Assembly: GCA_946630765.1 (NCBI GenBank)
Contig: CAMOZF010000166.1
Location: 1-5,002, forward strand
Reading direction: 5' to 3'
DNA length: 5,002 nt
Source: an uncultured Lachnospiraceae bacterium
GTDB lineage: Bacteria > Bacillota_A > Clostridia > Lachnospirales > Lachnospiraceae
The notes beneath the pieces were generated by a model. The model searched no databases. It was not told the DNA's origin and saw nothing but the letters and a program-made list of their open reading frames with translations. This document shows positions 1 through 4,692 of the stretch, piece by piece (the first letter of the stretch is position 1; each line of letters starts with the position of its first letter). Position numbers and translations under genes: made by a program.

Positions 1-1161
1 CGTCAGAACGGCAAGAATATCGCCGCGCTCCGGCTTCGGAAGAAGAATATTCTCGGCGATCCGGTCGCCCGATTCGCAGCAGCGTCCGGCAAGCGTGCAC
101 TCGAAATCCGCGTCTTCATTCATCCGCGCCGCAGAAAGCACCGTGTAGGCCGATTTATAAAGCGCGTAGCGCGGATTGTCGCACATGCCGCCGTCGACCG
201 TCACATAGCTTCTGTAGCCCTCGATCGTTTTGAGGCCGCCGGCCGTATACAGGGTCAGCCCCGCATCCGCGACGATCGAACGTCCCGGCTCCATCAGGAT
301 CTTTGGCGCCGGCAGTCCGTAGCGGGAAAGGCCCGCCTCAAGATGCGCGGCAATTTTCCGGATATTTTCGCGGATATCCACCTTCGGGTCATTTTCCGTG
401 TAAGGCACGCCGAAGCCGCCGCCCAGATTCAGCACAGAAGGCGTAAAACCGGCCTTTTCGCGGGTTTTAGCGGAAAAGTCGAGTAAAATATCGATCTGGT
501 CGCAGAAGGGCTCAGATTCGAAAATCTGCGAGCCGATATGGCTGTGGAAGCCGAGCACCCGGAGATTCTTTTTCTGAAGCGCCGCCTGCAGGATGGCCAT
601 GGCCGCACCGGTTTCGATCGGCGTCCCGAACTGGGAATCCACCTTGCCGGTATTGATCTGATCCAGCGTGTGCGGATCGAGGCCGACCGTGACGCGAAGC
701 AGGATGTCCTGCCGGATGCCGCGCTTTCCGGCTTCCCGGTCCAGCGCCTCAAGCTCCGCGAAATTATCGACAATAAAGGTGCCGATCCCGTGATCCAGCC
801 CGAAGCAGATCTCCTCGTCCGTTTTATTGCTTCCGTGGAAATACAGCTTCTCCGCCGGGAATCCGGCCGAAAGCGCCGTGTAGATCTCTCCCGCCGAAAC
901 CACGTCGGCGGACAGTCCCTCGGAATCGATGATCGGATAGATGCCCCTGAAGCAGAGCGCCTTTCCGGCGTAGAGGACGGCCGAGCCCGCCGGAAAAAAG
1001 TCCCGGAAGGCTTCGGTATAGGTTCTGCATTTTTCCCGGACACGGTCCTCCGACAGCACATACAGCGGGGTTCCGTAGGTTTTTGCAAGCTCCACCGTGT
1101 CGGCGCCGTCGATCAGAAGGTGCCCTTCCGCATTCACGGAAAGATTGTTGTATAAAAGCAT
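1..1161 (-). CDS. lysA: Diaminopimelate decarboxylase LysA (C-terminus cut off by the window edge)
   Basis: PLP-dependent cytoplasmic enzyme that decarboxylates meso-diaminopimelate to L-lysine, the last step of the pathway. 387 residues are visible of a family length of about 420; the frame is open to base 1, so the end lies outside. The protein has the fold-type III (alanine racemase-like barrel) layout. YAGKAL carries the presumed PLP lysine K67; GFHSHIGSQ is at 204-212, the phosphate-binding GGGFG at 247-251, EPGRS at 291-295 and CESGD at 362-366 (the active-site Cys-Glu from the dimer partner). The variant after the lysine (AL rather than the classic AN) fits, from memory, clostridial LysA and is not a defect. 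The start is the ATG at 1161, preceded by a perfect AGGAGG (1173-1168) six bases upstream. It follows ddh after a 187-bp structured spacer. I see no convincing promoter of its own, so its transcription source is open. Confidence 0.96.
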   Translation of the reverse strand, partial: MLLYNNLSVNAEGHLLIDGADTVELAKTYGTPLYVLSEDRVREKCRTYTEAFRDFFPAGSAVLYAGKALCFRGIYPIIDSEGLSADVVSAGEIYTALSAGFPAEKLYFHGSNKTDEEICFGLDHGIGTFIVDNFAELEALDREAGKRGIRQDILLRVTVGLDPHTLDQINTGKVDSQFGTPIETGAAMAILQAALQKKNLRVLGFHSHIGSQIFESEPFCDQIDILLDFSAKTREKAGFTPSVLNLGGGFGVPYTENDPKVDIRENIRKIAAHLEAGLSRYGLPAPKILMEPGRSIVADAGLTLYTAGGLKTIEGYRSYVTVDGGMCDNPRYALYKSAYTVLSAARMNEDADFECTLAGRCCESGDRIAENILLPKPERGDILAVLT

Positions 1162-1217
1162 GTTCTTCCTCCTGTGAAAAACAAGCTGCAAAAAACTTAT
1201 TATTCAGCTCCACATTC

Positions 1218-1234
1218 GAAATGCTTCGCATTTC
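1218..1234. other. Short perfect hairpin in the lysA leader
   Basis: GAAATGC and GCATTTC form a perfect 7-bp stem around a 3-base loop. It is the third stem-loop in the ddh-lysA spacer and no T-run follows it, so it is not a terminator. Function is unknown; it could be part of the lysA leader RNA or of a small repeat element. Confidence 0.5.
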
Positions 1235-1241
1235 TCATGCA

Positions 1242-1273
1242 GGAGGTCAGGGAAGCTTTGCCTCCAGACCTCC
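1242..1273 (-). other. Two-part stem-loop in the lysA upstream region
   Basis: On the minus strand GGAGGTC (1273-1267) pairs with GACCTCC (1248-1242). Inside it, GGAGGC (1265-1260) pairs with GCTTCC (1256-1251) using one G-U, closed by an AAA loop. That is about 13 pairs with a small internal loop. The inner stem has a G-U wobble only in minus-strand RNA (A-C mismatch in plus-strand RNA), which fits a role in lysA-direction transcripts. Its 5' arm overlaps the 3' foot of the neighbouring large hairpin, so the outer parts of the two cannot form at once. Confidence 0.55.
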
Positions 1274-1340
1274 TTTGATAAATCAAAAACCAGTCTGGAA
1301 CACAAGTGTTTCAGACATGACTTTTTGATTTATCAAGGAG
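1270..1340. terminator. Large hairpin, candidate bidirectional terminator after ddh
   Basis: Nine bases past the ddh stop begins a nearly fully paired hairpin. The outer arms are a perfect 15-bp inverted repeat (1275-1289 with 1322-1336), extended by CTCC/GGAG with one bulged T at 1274. The inner arms are GTCTGGAACAC (1293-1303) and GTGTTTCAGAC (1306-1316). The inner stem is flanked by five A on one side and five T on the other, so RNA from either strand reads a stem followed by a U-tract. This is the usual look of a bidirectional intrinsic terminator. All genes here are on the minus strand, so its useful role would be ending ddh transcripts. Imperfections are the short U5 tract, three bases of distance to it in the minus direction, and a competing AT-rich outer stem. 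Confidence 0.6.
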
Positions 1341-1348
1341 CTGTACAG

Positions 1349-2332
1349 TTACAGAAGATGCGCGCGCAGCTCCTCCGGAGAAAGCGGAGAAAGAAGCGCC
1401 GGCGGAATGTCGAAAATCGTCCGGCAGCCGGTCTCGCCTTTCTCATGCAGGCGGAAGGCCGCTCTCGCGCAGGCTGCCATGACAGAGCCGGTGAAGAAGG
1501 GATTGGAATCCAGCTTCAGCGAGAACTCGATCGTGTCGCGGTATTCATTTTCCCAGCCTGTTGCGCCGCTTCGGATCACCGAGCCGCCGTGCGGAAGTCC
1601 CGCGTGATCCCGAAGAAGCTCCTCCTCCGTGATGAATTCAACCGTCGTATCGTAATCGGAGAAATAATTCGGCATGGTCACAATCTGCTCGCGCACCTTG
1701 TCGGGATCCGCGCCCGGCTCGAGCACGACGTAGCACTCGCGAAGATGCTTGTCGCGGGTCGAAAGCACTGGATTCTCCCCGTTTCTGACCTTCGCAACAG
1801 CCGCCTCCACGGGAACCGTATACTGTCTCGCGTCCTTAACGCCCGGAATCCGGCGGATCGCGTCACTGTGTCCCTGCGAAACGCCGCGTCCCCAGAAGGT
1901 GTAATCCGTGCCGTTCGGAAGCGCGATGTTCGCATAGAGGCGCGCGACCGAGAAAAGGCCCGGATCCCAGCCCGTGGAAATGACCGCGAGATTCCCGCCG
2001 TCCTTCGCCGCCGCATCCACCGCCGCGTAGTGCTGCGGAATATTTGCATGGGTATCGAAAGAGTCCACGACGGTGCAGAGGGCCGCGATTTCCGGCGTCA
2101 TTGTGGGCAGATCGGTCGCCGATCCGCCGCAGAGGATCACGACGTCGATGTCCTTTGCCCGCGCCTGCAGCTCACTCAGGGCATACACCGGAACACCGGG
2201 AGTCCTAATCTGAAGAGACTCCGGATTCCTTCTCGTGAATACCGCCGTAAGCACCATATCCGGCGCTGCAGAAACTGCCGCTTCCGCGCCCTTACCAAGA
2301 TTTCCGTATCCGACAATTGCTGTTCTGATCAT
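1349..2332 (-). CDS. ddh: meso-Diaminopimelate D-dehydrogenase
   Basis: NADPH-dependent cytoplasmic enzyme that reductively aminates tetrahydrodipicolinate (L-2-amino-6-oxopimelate form) with ammonia, giving meso-diaminopimelate in one step and bypassing the acylated branch. The 327-residue product fits the longer Corynebacterium/Lysinibacillus-type enzyme and aligns by eye with C. glutamicum Ddh throughout. The N-terminal Rossmann motif GYGNLG is at 8-13, SATD at 71-74, STGWDPG at 119-125, the highly characteristic FWG-G-SQGHSDA block at 146-158, MPNYF at 220-224, LPHGG at 246-250 and LDSNP at 274-278. The start is the ATG at 2332: AGGAG (2343-2339) lies six bases upstream and the Rossmann strand begins at once. 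The frame stays open to 2413, but the extra 27 residues would be encoded by repeat DNA and no family member has them. It sits between dapB and lysA, the exact pathway neighbours. Confidence 0.97.
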   Translation of the reverse strand: MIRTAIVGYGNLGKGAEAAVSAAPDMVLTAVFTRRNPESLQIRTPGVPVYALSELQARAKDIDVVILCGGSATDLPTMTPEIAALCTVVDSFDTHANIPQHYAAVDAAAKDGGNLAVISTGWDPGLFSVARLYANIALPNGTDYTFWGRGVSQGHSDAIRRIPGVKDARQYTVPVEAAVAKVRNGENPVLSTRDKHLRECYVVLEPGADPDKVREQIVTMPNYFSDYDTTVEFITEEELLRDHAGLPHGGSVIRSGATGWENEYRDTIEFSLKLDSNPFFTGSVMAACARAAFRLHEKGETGCRTIFDIPPALLSPLSPEELRAHLL

Positions 2333-2356
2333 GCTGTTCTCCTTTATAGTCTGTTG

Positions 2357-2362
2357 ATTATA
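2357..2362 (-). promoter_or_regulatory. ddh: Possible -10 box for ddh
   Basis: The minus strand reads TATAAT here, 24 bases before the ddh start codon. It would put a transcript start around 2350, just ahead of the ribosome binding site. The expected -35 position (about 2380-2385) falls in GC-rich REP-like sequence with no resemblance to TTGACA, and there is no TG extension. It may be chance; if real, it would let ddh be transcribed apart from dapAB. Confidence 0.3.
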
Positions 2363-2364
2363 TC

Positions 2365-2404
2365 TGTCATCCCGAGCGAGGGCGTGGTGCGCGCGAGGGG
2401 ACCC
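2365..2404. repeat. REP-like GC-rich stretch (GTCATCCCGAG ... GGGGACCC)
   Basis: The plus strand opens with GTCATCCCGAG (2366-2376) and closes with GAGGGGACCC (2395-2404). This resembles intergenic palindromic repeats of the GTCATCCYGAGCG...GGGAYC kind that I recall from many bacterial genomes. The GTC/CCC and GGG/GAC ends are partly complementary, and the interior is alternating GC. It is assigned on resemblance only; copies elsewhere in this genome cannot be seen from one window. Confidence 0.4.
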
Positions 2405-2421
2405 GCCGCGCAAGCGGTGGG
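2402..2421. repeat. GC-rich hairpin with GCAA tetraloop
   Basis: CCCGCCGC (2402-2409) and GCGGTGGG (2414-2421) form eight pairs, one of them G-T, closed by GCAA. The GNRA-type loop and the wobble exist only in plus-strand RNA; in minus-strand RNA the loop is TTGC and the wobble becomes A-C. It abuts the REP-like stretch and may be its second half. Confidence 0.5.
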
Positions 2422-2437
2422 CGTGCGGTTGTGGCCC

Positions 2438-2523
2438 GAGCCTGCGTTTACTGCCAGTTTCCTCCCTGGGCCAGCCCCTCGAGCCTGCGGTTACTGACAG
2501 TTTCCTCCCTGGGTCAGCCCCTC
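2438..2523. repeat. Two direct tandem 43-bp repeats
   Basis: Unit 1 (2438-2480) and unit 2 (2481-2523) are adjacent with no gap and differ at three positions only (T/G at unit base 10, C/A at 17, C/T at 34). A fragment of a third unit, GAGCC, follows at 2524-2528. In unit 2 CTGAC and GTCAG can pair, while unit 1 has a C-C mismatch at that place. The units lie in the non-coding spacer between dapB and ddh and are not a multiple of 3 long. They contain CCTGCGG or CCTGCGT, related in inverted orientation to the core of the 23-bp repeats on the other side of the 51-nt hairpin. Confidence 0.8.
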
Positions 2524-2533
2524 GAGCCGAGGG
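2519..2533. repeat. Short perfect hairpin at the end of the 43-bp repeats
   Basis: CCCTCG (2519-2524) and CGAGGG (2528-2533) form a perfect 6-bp stem around AGC, straddling the junction between unit 2 and the truncated third unit. No T-run follows on either strand. Confidence 0.45.
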
Positions 2534-2535
2534 TA

Positions 2536-2586
2536 ATCATGTTTCTTCTGAGGAGACTTCCCGCGTCTCCGAAGAAGAAATATGAT
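2536..2586. repeat. 51-nt near-perfect hairpin between dapB and ddh
   Basis: The arms pair as ATCAT/ATGAT (2536-2540 with 2582-2586), a G-T wobble, TTTCTTCT/AGAAGAAA (2542-2549 with 2573-2580), a symmetric two-base internal loop (GA opposite GA on the plus strand, TC opposite TC on the minus strand) and GGAGAC/GTCTCC (2552-2557 with 2565-2570), closed by a 7-base loop. That makes about 20 pairs. No T-run follows in either direction, so it is not a standard terminator. In dapB-ddh RNA it could stall a nuclease or act as a processing site; as DNA it could be a mobile-repeat remnant. Confidence 0.75.
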
Positions 2587-2655
2587 CCCGCAGGCGAGTT
2601 AAGCCGCATCCCACAGGCGAGTTCCGCTTTGCCCCGCAGGCGAGTTTAGCCATTC
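2587..2655. repeat. Three direct 23-bp tandem repeats
   Basis: The 14-base core CCCGCAGGCGAGTT begins at 2587, 2610 (with one G to A change) and 2633, an exact 23-bp period. The nine-base remainders vary; units 1 and 3 share an AGCC in them. The last unit touches the dapB stop codon (2656-2654), so the array starts exactly where dapB ends. The units abut the 51-nt hairpin with no gap. They are non-coding in the direction of transcription. The role is unknown. Confidence 0.8.
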
Positions 2656-3382
2656 ACCCCAGCAGGTCGTCCATGTCGTAGAGGCCGGCGGGCTTCCCGG
2701 TGAGGAAGCGGGCGGCGTCGACGGCGCCGTCGGCGAAAACGCCGCGGTCGTGGGCTTCGTGCTTCAGGGTGATGGTTTCGGTGTCTGTGCCGAAGAAGAC
2801 TTCGTGGATGCCGGCGATATTGCCCATCCGGACGGCCTGCACGCCGATGTCATTCGGCTCGCGCTTCTGGTGGCCCGATCTGCCGCAGACGATCTCAGCG
2901 CCGGGACGGGCCTCCTGAATTGCCCGTGCAAGAGAAAGCGCTGTTCCCGAGGGGGCATCGAGCTTTCTTCTGTGATGGGTCTCGACGATCTCCGCATCCC
3001 CGGAGAATTTCGCGGCCGCTTCCCGGACAAGCTTCGTGAGAAGCGCGATTCCGACCGACATATTGGCCGAGAAGAAAAGCGGAATCATTTCAGAAGCCTT
3101 CAGAATGCACTGCCGCTCCTCTTCGGTGTGGCCGGTCGTGCAGATAATGCTCGGAAGTCCGCGGTTCACGGCCTCCGAAAGGAGCGCTTCGGTGCCGGCG
3201 TGATTGGAGAAATCAATCAGCACGTCCGCCTCGCCCGTGAAGTCCGAAAGGCTTTTCAGAATGCCTTCTCCGCCGCGGATGTCGATGCAGGCTGCAATTT
3301 CCATATCCTCCGCGCGGTTCACCCGATCAGCGACAAGCTGTCCCATGGCGCCCAGGGCGCCCGATACAATGACGCGGATCAT
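2654..3382 (-). CDS. dapB: 4-Hydroxy-tetrahydrodipicolinate reductase DapB
   Basis: NAD(P)H-dependent cytoplasmic enzyme acting directly after DapA, reducing the dehydrated product to tetrahydrodipicolinate, the substrate of the Ddh encoded downstream. 242 residues, slightly short against the usual 250-270 but complete. The N-terminal Rossmann fold has the nucleotide-binding GALGAMG at 8-14; CTTGH at 81-85 stands where GTTG is usual; SANMSVG is at 105-111. The catalytic signature E-x-HHRRK-x-DAPSGTA runs from 134, with H136 the presumed catalytic His and K140 the Lys (E. coli His159/Lys163). IHEVFFG is at 192-198. The start ATG (3382) overlaps the dapA stop in an ATGA, so translation is probably coupled; an AGGGGA (3395-3390) also sits seven bases upstream. 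The stop codon runs into the 23-bp repeats. Confidence 0.97.
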   Translation of the reverse strand: MIRVIVSGALGAMGQLVADRVNRAEDMEIAACIDIRGGEGILKSLSDFTGEADVLIDFSNHAGTEALLSEAVNRGLPSIICTTGHTEEERQCILKASEMIPLFFSANMSVGIALLTKLVREAAAKFSGDAEIVETHHRRKLDAPSGTALSLARAIQEARPGAEIVCGRSGHQKREPNDIGVQAVRMGNIAGIHEVFFGTDTETITLKHEAHDRGVFADGAVDAARFLTGKPAGLYDMDDLLG

Positions 3383-4272
3383 GCCAGAATCCCCTGCTTT
3401 CTCATCTCATCAAGAAGGATCTTCTCGTGCGCTTCCTCCATCGGAAGAAGCGGAGAACGAAGGACATTCTCACAGAAGCCCATGGCCGCGACCGCGGCTT
3501 TTACGGGCACCGGATTCACTTCGCTGAAAAGATACTTGATCAGCTTCGTGTAGCGAAGCTGCAGATCGAGCGCGCCCTTTGTGTCGCCGCTTAAGTATTT
3601 TTCGACCATGTCGTGCGTCTCCCGCGGCGCGACATTGGAAAGGACCGAAATGACGCCGACGCCGCCCAGAGAAAGCAGCGGAACGATCTGGTCGTCATTT
3701 CCGGAGTAGAGCCACAGACGGTCGCCGACGATATCCATGGTCTCGGCGATCTTGCTGATATTGCCGTTCGCTTCCTTGATGCCGACGATATTCTCGTGCT
3801 CCGCAAGGACGCCGTAGGTTTCGGGCTCGATGTTCAGGCCGGTACGGGAGGGCACATTATAGACGATGACGGGAACCGTGGAAACCTCCGCGTAGTCCTG
3901 GAAATATTTCACAAGGCCCTTCTGGGTGGTCTTGTTGTAGTACGGCGTAACCGCAAGGATGCCGTCCACGCCCTGCTCACAGGCCATTTTCGTCAGATGC
4001 AGGCCGTGCGCCGTATCATTACTGCCGGTGCCGCCGATGACGGGCACGCGTCCCGCAGTTCTTTCCACGCAGTAGCGGATCACTTCGATGTGCTGCTCGT
4101 CGGTGAGCGTCGCGCACTCGCCGGTCGTTGCGGCGACGATGATTGCGTCCACGCCGTTTTCAATCTGCCAGTCAATAAAGCGGCCGAAGCTCGGGAAATC
4201 CACCGATCCGTCCTGAAGCATCGGGGTGATGATCGCGGTTCCCGCGCCGGTAAACAGTTGTTTCTTTGTCAT
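3379..4272 (-). CDS. dapA: 4-Hydroxy-tetrahydrodipicolinate synthase DapA
   Basis: Cytoplasmic class I aldolase-type enzyme that condenses pyruvate with L-aspartate semialdehyde, the committed step to diaminopimelate and lysine. 297 residues, normal for the family, forming a single TIM barrel. TPM at 16-18 ends strand 1; ATTGECATL at 48-56 holds the T49/T50 pair of the proton relay; YYNK at 111-114 holds the inter-subunit Tyr; YNVPSRTG at 138-145 holds catalytic Y138 and carboxylate-binding R143; GIKEA at 164-168 holds the Schiff-base lysine K166. GVISV (206-210) and NPVPVKAA (253-260) are also typical. The start is the ATG at 4272, with two AGGAG motifs (4287-4283 and 4282-4278) just upstream. 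An in-frame ATG at 4302 lies in the terminator U-run and would add ten atypical residues. It is preceded by a lysine riboswitch and overlaps dapB by four bases. Confidence 0.98.
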   Translation of the reverse strand: MTKKQLFTGAGTAIITPMLQDGSVDFPSFGRFIDWQIENGVDAIIVAATTGECATLTDEQHIEVIRYCVERTAGRVPVIGGTGSNDTAHGLHLTKMACEQGVDGILAVTPYYNKTTQKGLVKYFQDYAEVSTVPVIVYNVPSRTGLNIEPETYGVLAEHENIVGIKEANGNISKIAETMDIVGDRLWLYSGNDDQIVPLLSLGGVGVISVLSNVAPRETHDMVEKYLSGDTKGALDLQLRYTKLIKYLFSEVNPVPVKAAVAAMGFCENVLRSPLLPMEEAHEKILLDEMRKQGILA

Positions 4273-4302
4273 AATGTCTCCTCTCCTTTTCCGGGCTTGC
4301 AT

Positions 4303-4338
4303 AAAAGAAAGCAGCCCGCTTCACTTTACGCGGACTGC
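4303..4338 (-). terminator. Intrinsic terminator of the dapA leader (riboswitch expression platform)
   Basis: In minus-strand RNA GCAGUCCGC (4338-4330) pairs with GCGGGCUGC (4319-4311), nine pairs with one U-G, around a 10-base loop. UUUCUUUU (4310-4303) follows at once. It stands 31 bases before the dapA start codon and after the promoter and aptamer, so it acts inside the dapA leader rather than at the end of a gene. Its 5' arm can pair instead with aptamer bases 4415-4407 at 8 of 9 positions, giving an antiterminator. Confidence 0.88.
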
Positions 4339-4345
4339 CTGAATC

Positions 4346-4391
4346 TTTCTATCAATACAGATCATCCGGTTTCCCGGACAATGTATAGAAA
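4346..4391 (-). other. GAAA-capped stem-loop between aptamer and terminator
   Basis: In minus-strand RNA UCCGG (4378-4374) and CCGGA (4369-4365) close a GAAA tetraloop. The stem continues through U-G, G-U and A-U pairs, and the outermost UUUCUAU (4391-4385) pairs with AUAGAAA (4352-4346). Bulges lie in between on the 3' side. It sits between the riboswitch aptamer and the terminator, and would bring the two halves of the antiterminator (4415-4407 and 4338-4330) close together. Confidence 0.6.
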
Positions 4392-4402
4392 ATGTGATCA
4401 GG

Positions 4403-4577
4403 GATAGCACTCCGCAATATTCTTGCGACAGTCGGACAGCTCTTAATCCGTCCGCCCAGCCCGGCTTTCGGCGATACGGACGCCTCCTTCTCCGGACTTC
4501 GGCGCCGATCCCTTTCTGCATAAGCTCCGTATTGAAATGCTTCCTGCATACTCATGATAAGGCGCGCCTCTATCTTC
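4403..4577 (-). promoter_or_regulatory. Lysine riboswitch (L-box) aptamer upstream of dapA
   Basis: The leader RNA carries the conserved blocks of the lysine riboswitch in order: GAUAGAGG (4574-4567), GAGUAUGC (4553-4546), AGAAAGGG (4517-4510), GCGCCGAAG (4505-4497), GCUGG near 4461 and GGAGUGCUAUC (4413-4403). A five-helix junction can be drawn. P1 is GAUAG/CUAUC (4574-4570 with 4407-4403), P2 GGCGC/GCGCC (4568-4564 with 4505-4501), P4 CGGAC/GUCCG (4454-4450 with 4437-4433) and P5 CGCAA/UUGCG (4427-4423 with 4417-4413). The loops of P2 (AUACGGA, 4532-4526) and P3 (UCCGUAU, 4480-4474) are perfectly complementary, the expected kissing interaction. Known members bind L-lysine and switch off lysine genes. 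With dapA next and a terminator between, the role here is lysine-dependent premature termination of dapAB. No ligand data are available from sequence. Confidence 0.95.
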
Positions 4578-4588
4578 TGTTGTCGGTT

Positions 4589-4617
4589 ATCATAACCCAT
4601 GAACGGGCATCCGTCAA
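4589..4617 (-). promoter_or_regulatory. Sigma-A promoter for the dapA-dapB transcript
   Basis: The minus strand reads TTGACG (4617-4612), a 17-base spacer, then TATGAT (4594-4589); each box has one change from consensus and the spacing is ideal. The predicted start, around 4582, is a few bases before the riboswitch P1 strand, so the transcript begins with the aptamer. It lies 75 bp after the stop of the upstream phosphatase gene. Confidence 0.85.
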
Positions 4618-4623
4618 GCGCTT

Positions 4624-4637
4624 TCTGAAATTTCAGA
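4624..4637. promoter_or_regulatory. 14-bp perfect palindrome just upstream of the promoter
   Basis: TCTGAAATTTCAGA is its own reverse complement and ends six bases before the -35 box of the dapA promoter. Perfect symmetry and position suggest a dimeric regulator site or part of an upstream promoter element, but no regulator family is recognised and chance is possible. Confidence 0.3.
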
Positions 4638-4692
4638 GGCTTGCACAATGAAGCCGCAGAATCCGCCGGATGTTCGGTCAGATTGTTGTCTG

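Noticed and set aside
1184..1209. AGCTG/CAGCT stem followed by TTGTTTTT before lysA as a terminator
   Set aside because: Only five base pairs around a 16-base loop; too weak to call, although the T-run is noted.
429..1231. Minus-strand ORFs at 429-1088 and 824-1231
   Set aside because: They are alternative frames of lysA; the lysA frame is continuous from 1161 to the left edge with all catalytic motifs.
2333..2413. Upstream ATG at 2413 as the ddh start
   Set aside because: The extra 27 residues come from REP-like DNA, have no ribosome binding site and are foreign to the family; the ATG at 2332 has a good AGGAG and starts at the Rossmann strand.
1325..2497. 390-codon plus-strand ORF opposite ddh, with other long plus-strand ORFs opposite lysA, dapB and dapA
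   Set aside because: Antisense shadows of high-GC genes: arginine-rich, low-complexity products without domains, while the minus-strand frames encode clear enzyme families.
2587..2655. CRISPR array
   Set aside because: Repeats of 14 bases with 9-base remainders are far too short, there are only three, and no cas genes are present.
4273..4302. ATG at 4302 as the dapA start
   Set aside because: It sits at the end of the terminator U-run without a ribosome binding site, and two AGGAG motifs lie between it and the ATG at 4272, which fits DapA N-termini.
4352..4555. 67-codon minus-strand ORF (or longer, from 4744) in the dapA leader, a possible leader peptide or small protein
   Set aside because: It lies on top of the lysine riboswitch aptamer and the following stem-loop, has a poorly placed ribosome binding site, no cluster of lysine codons and no recognisable domain. 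The RNA structure explains the sequence.
4624..4692. Terminator for the phosphatase gene
   Set aside because: Only a short ATCCG/CGGAT stem and the 14-bp palindrome are present, with no U-tract in the minus direction.
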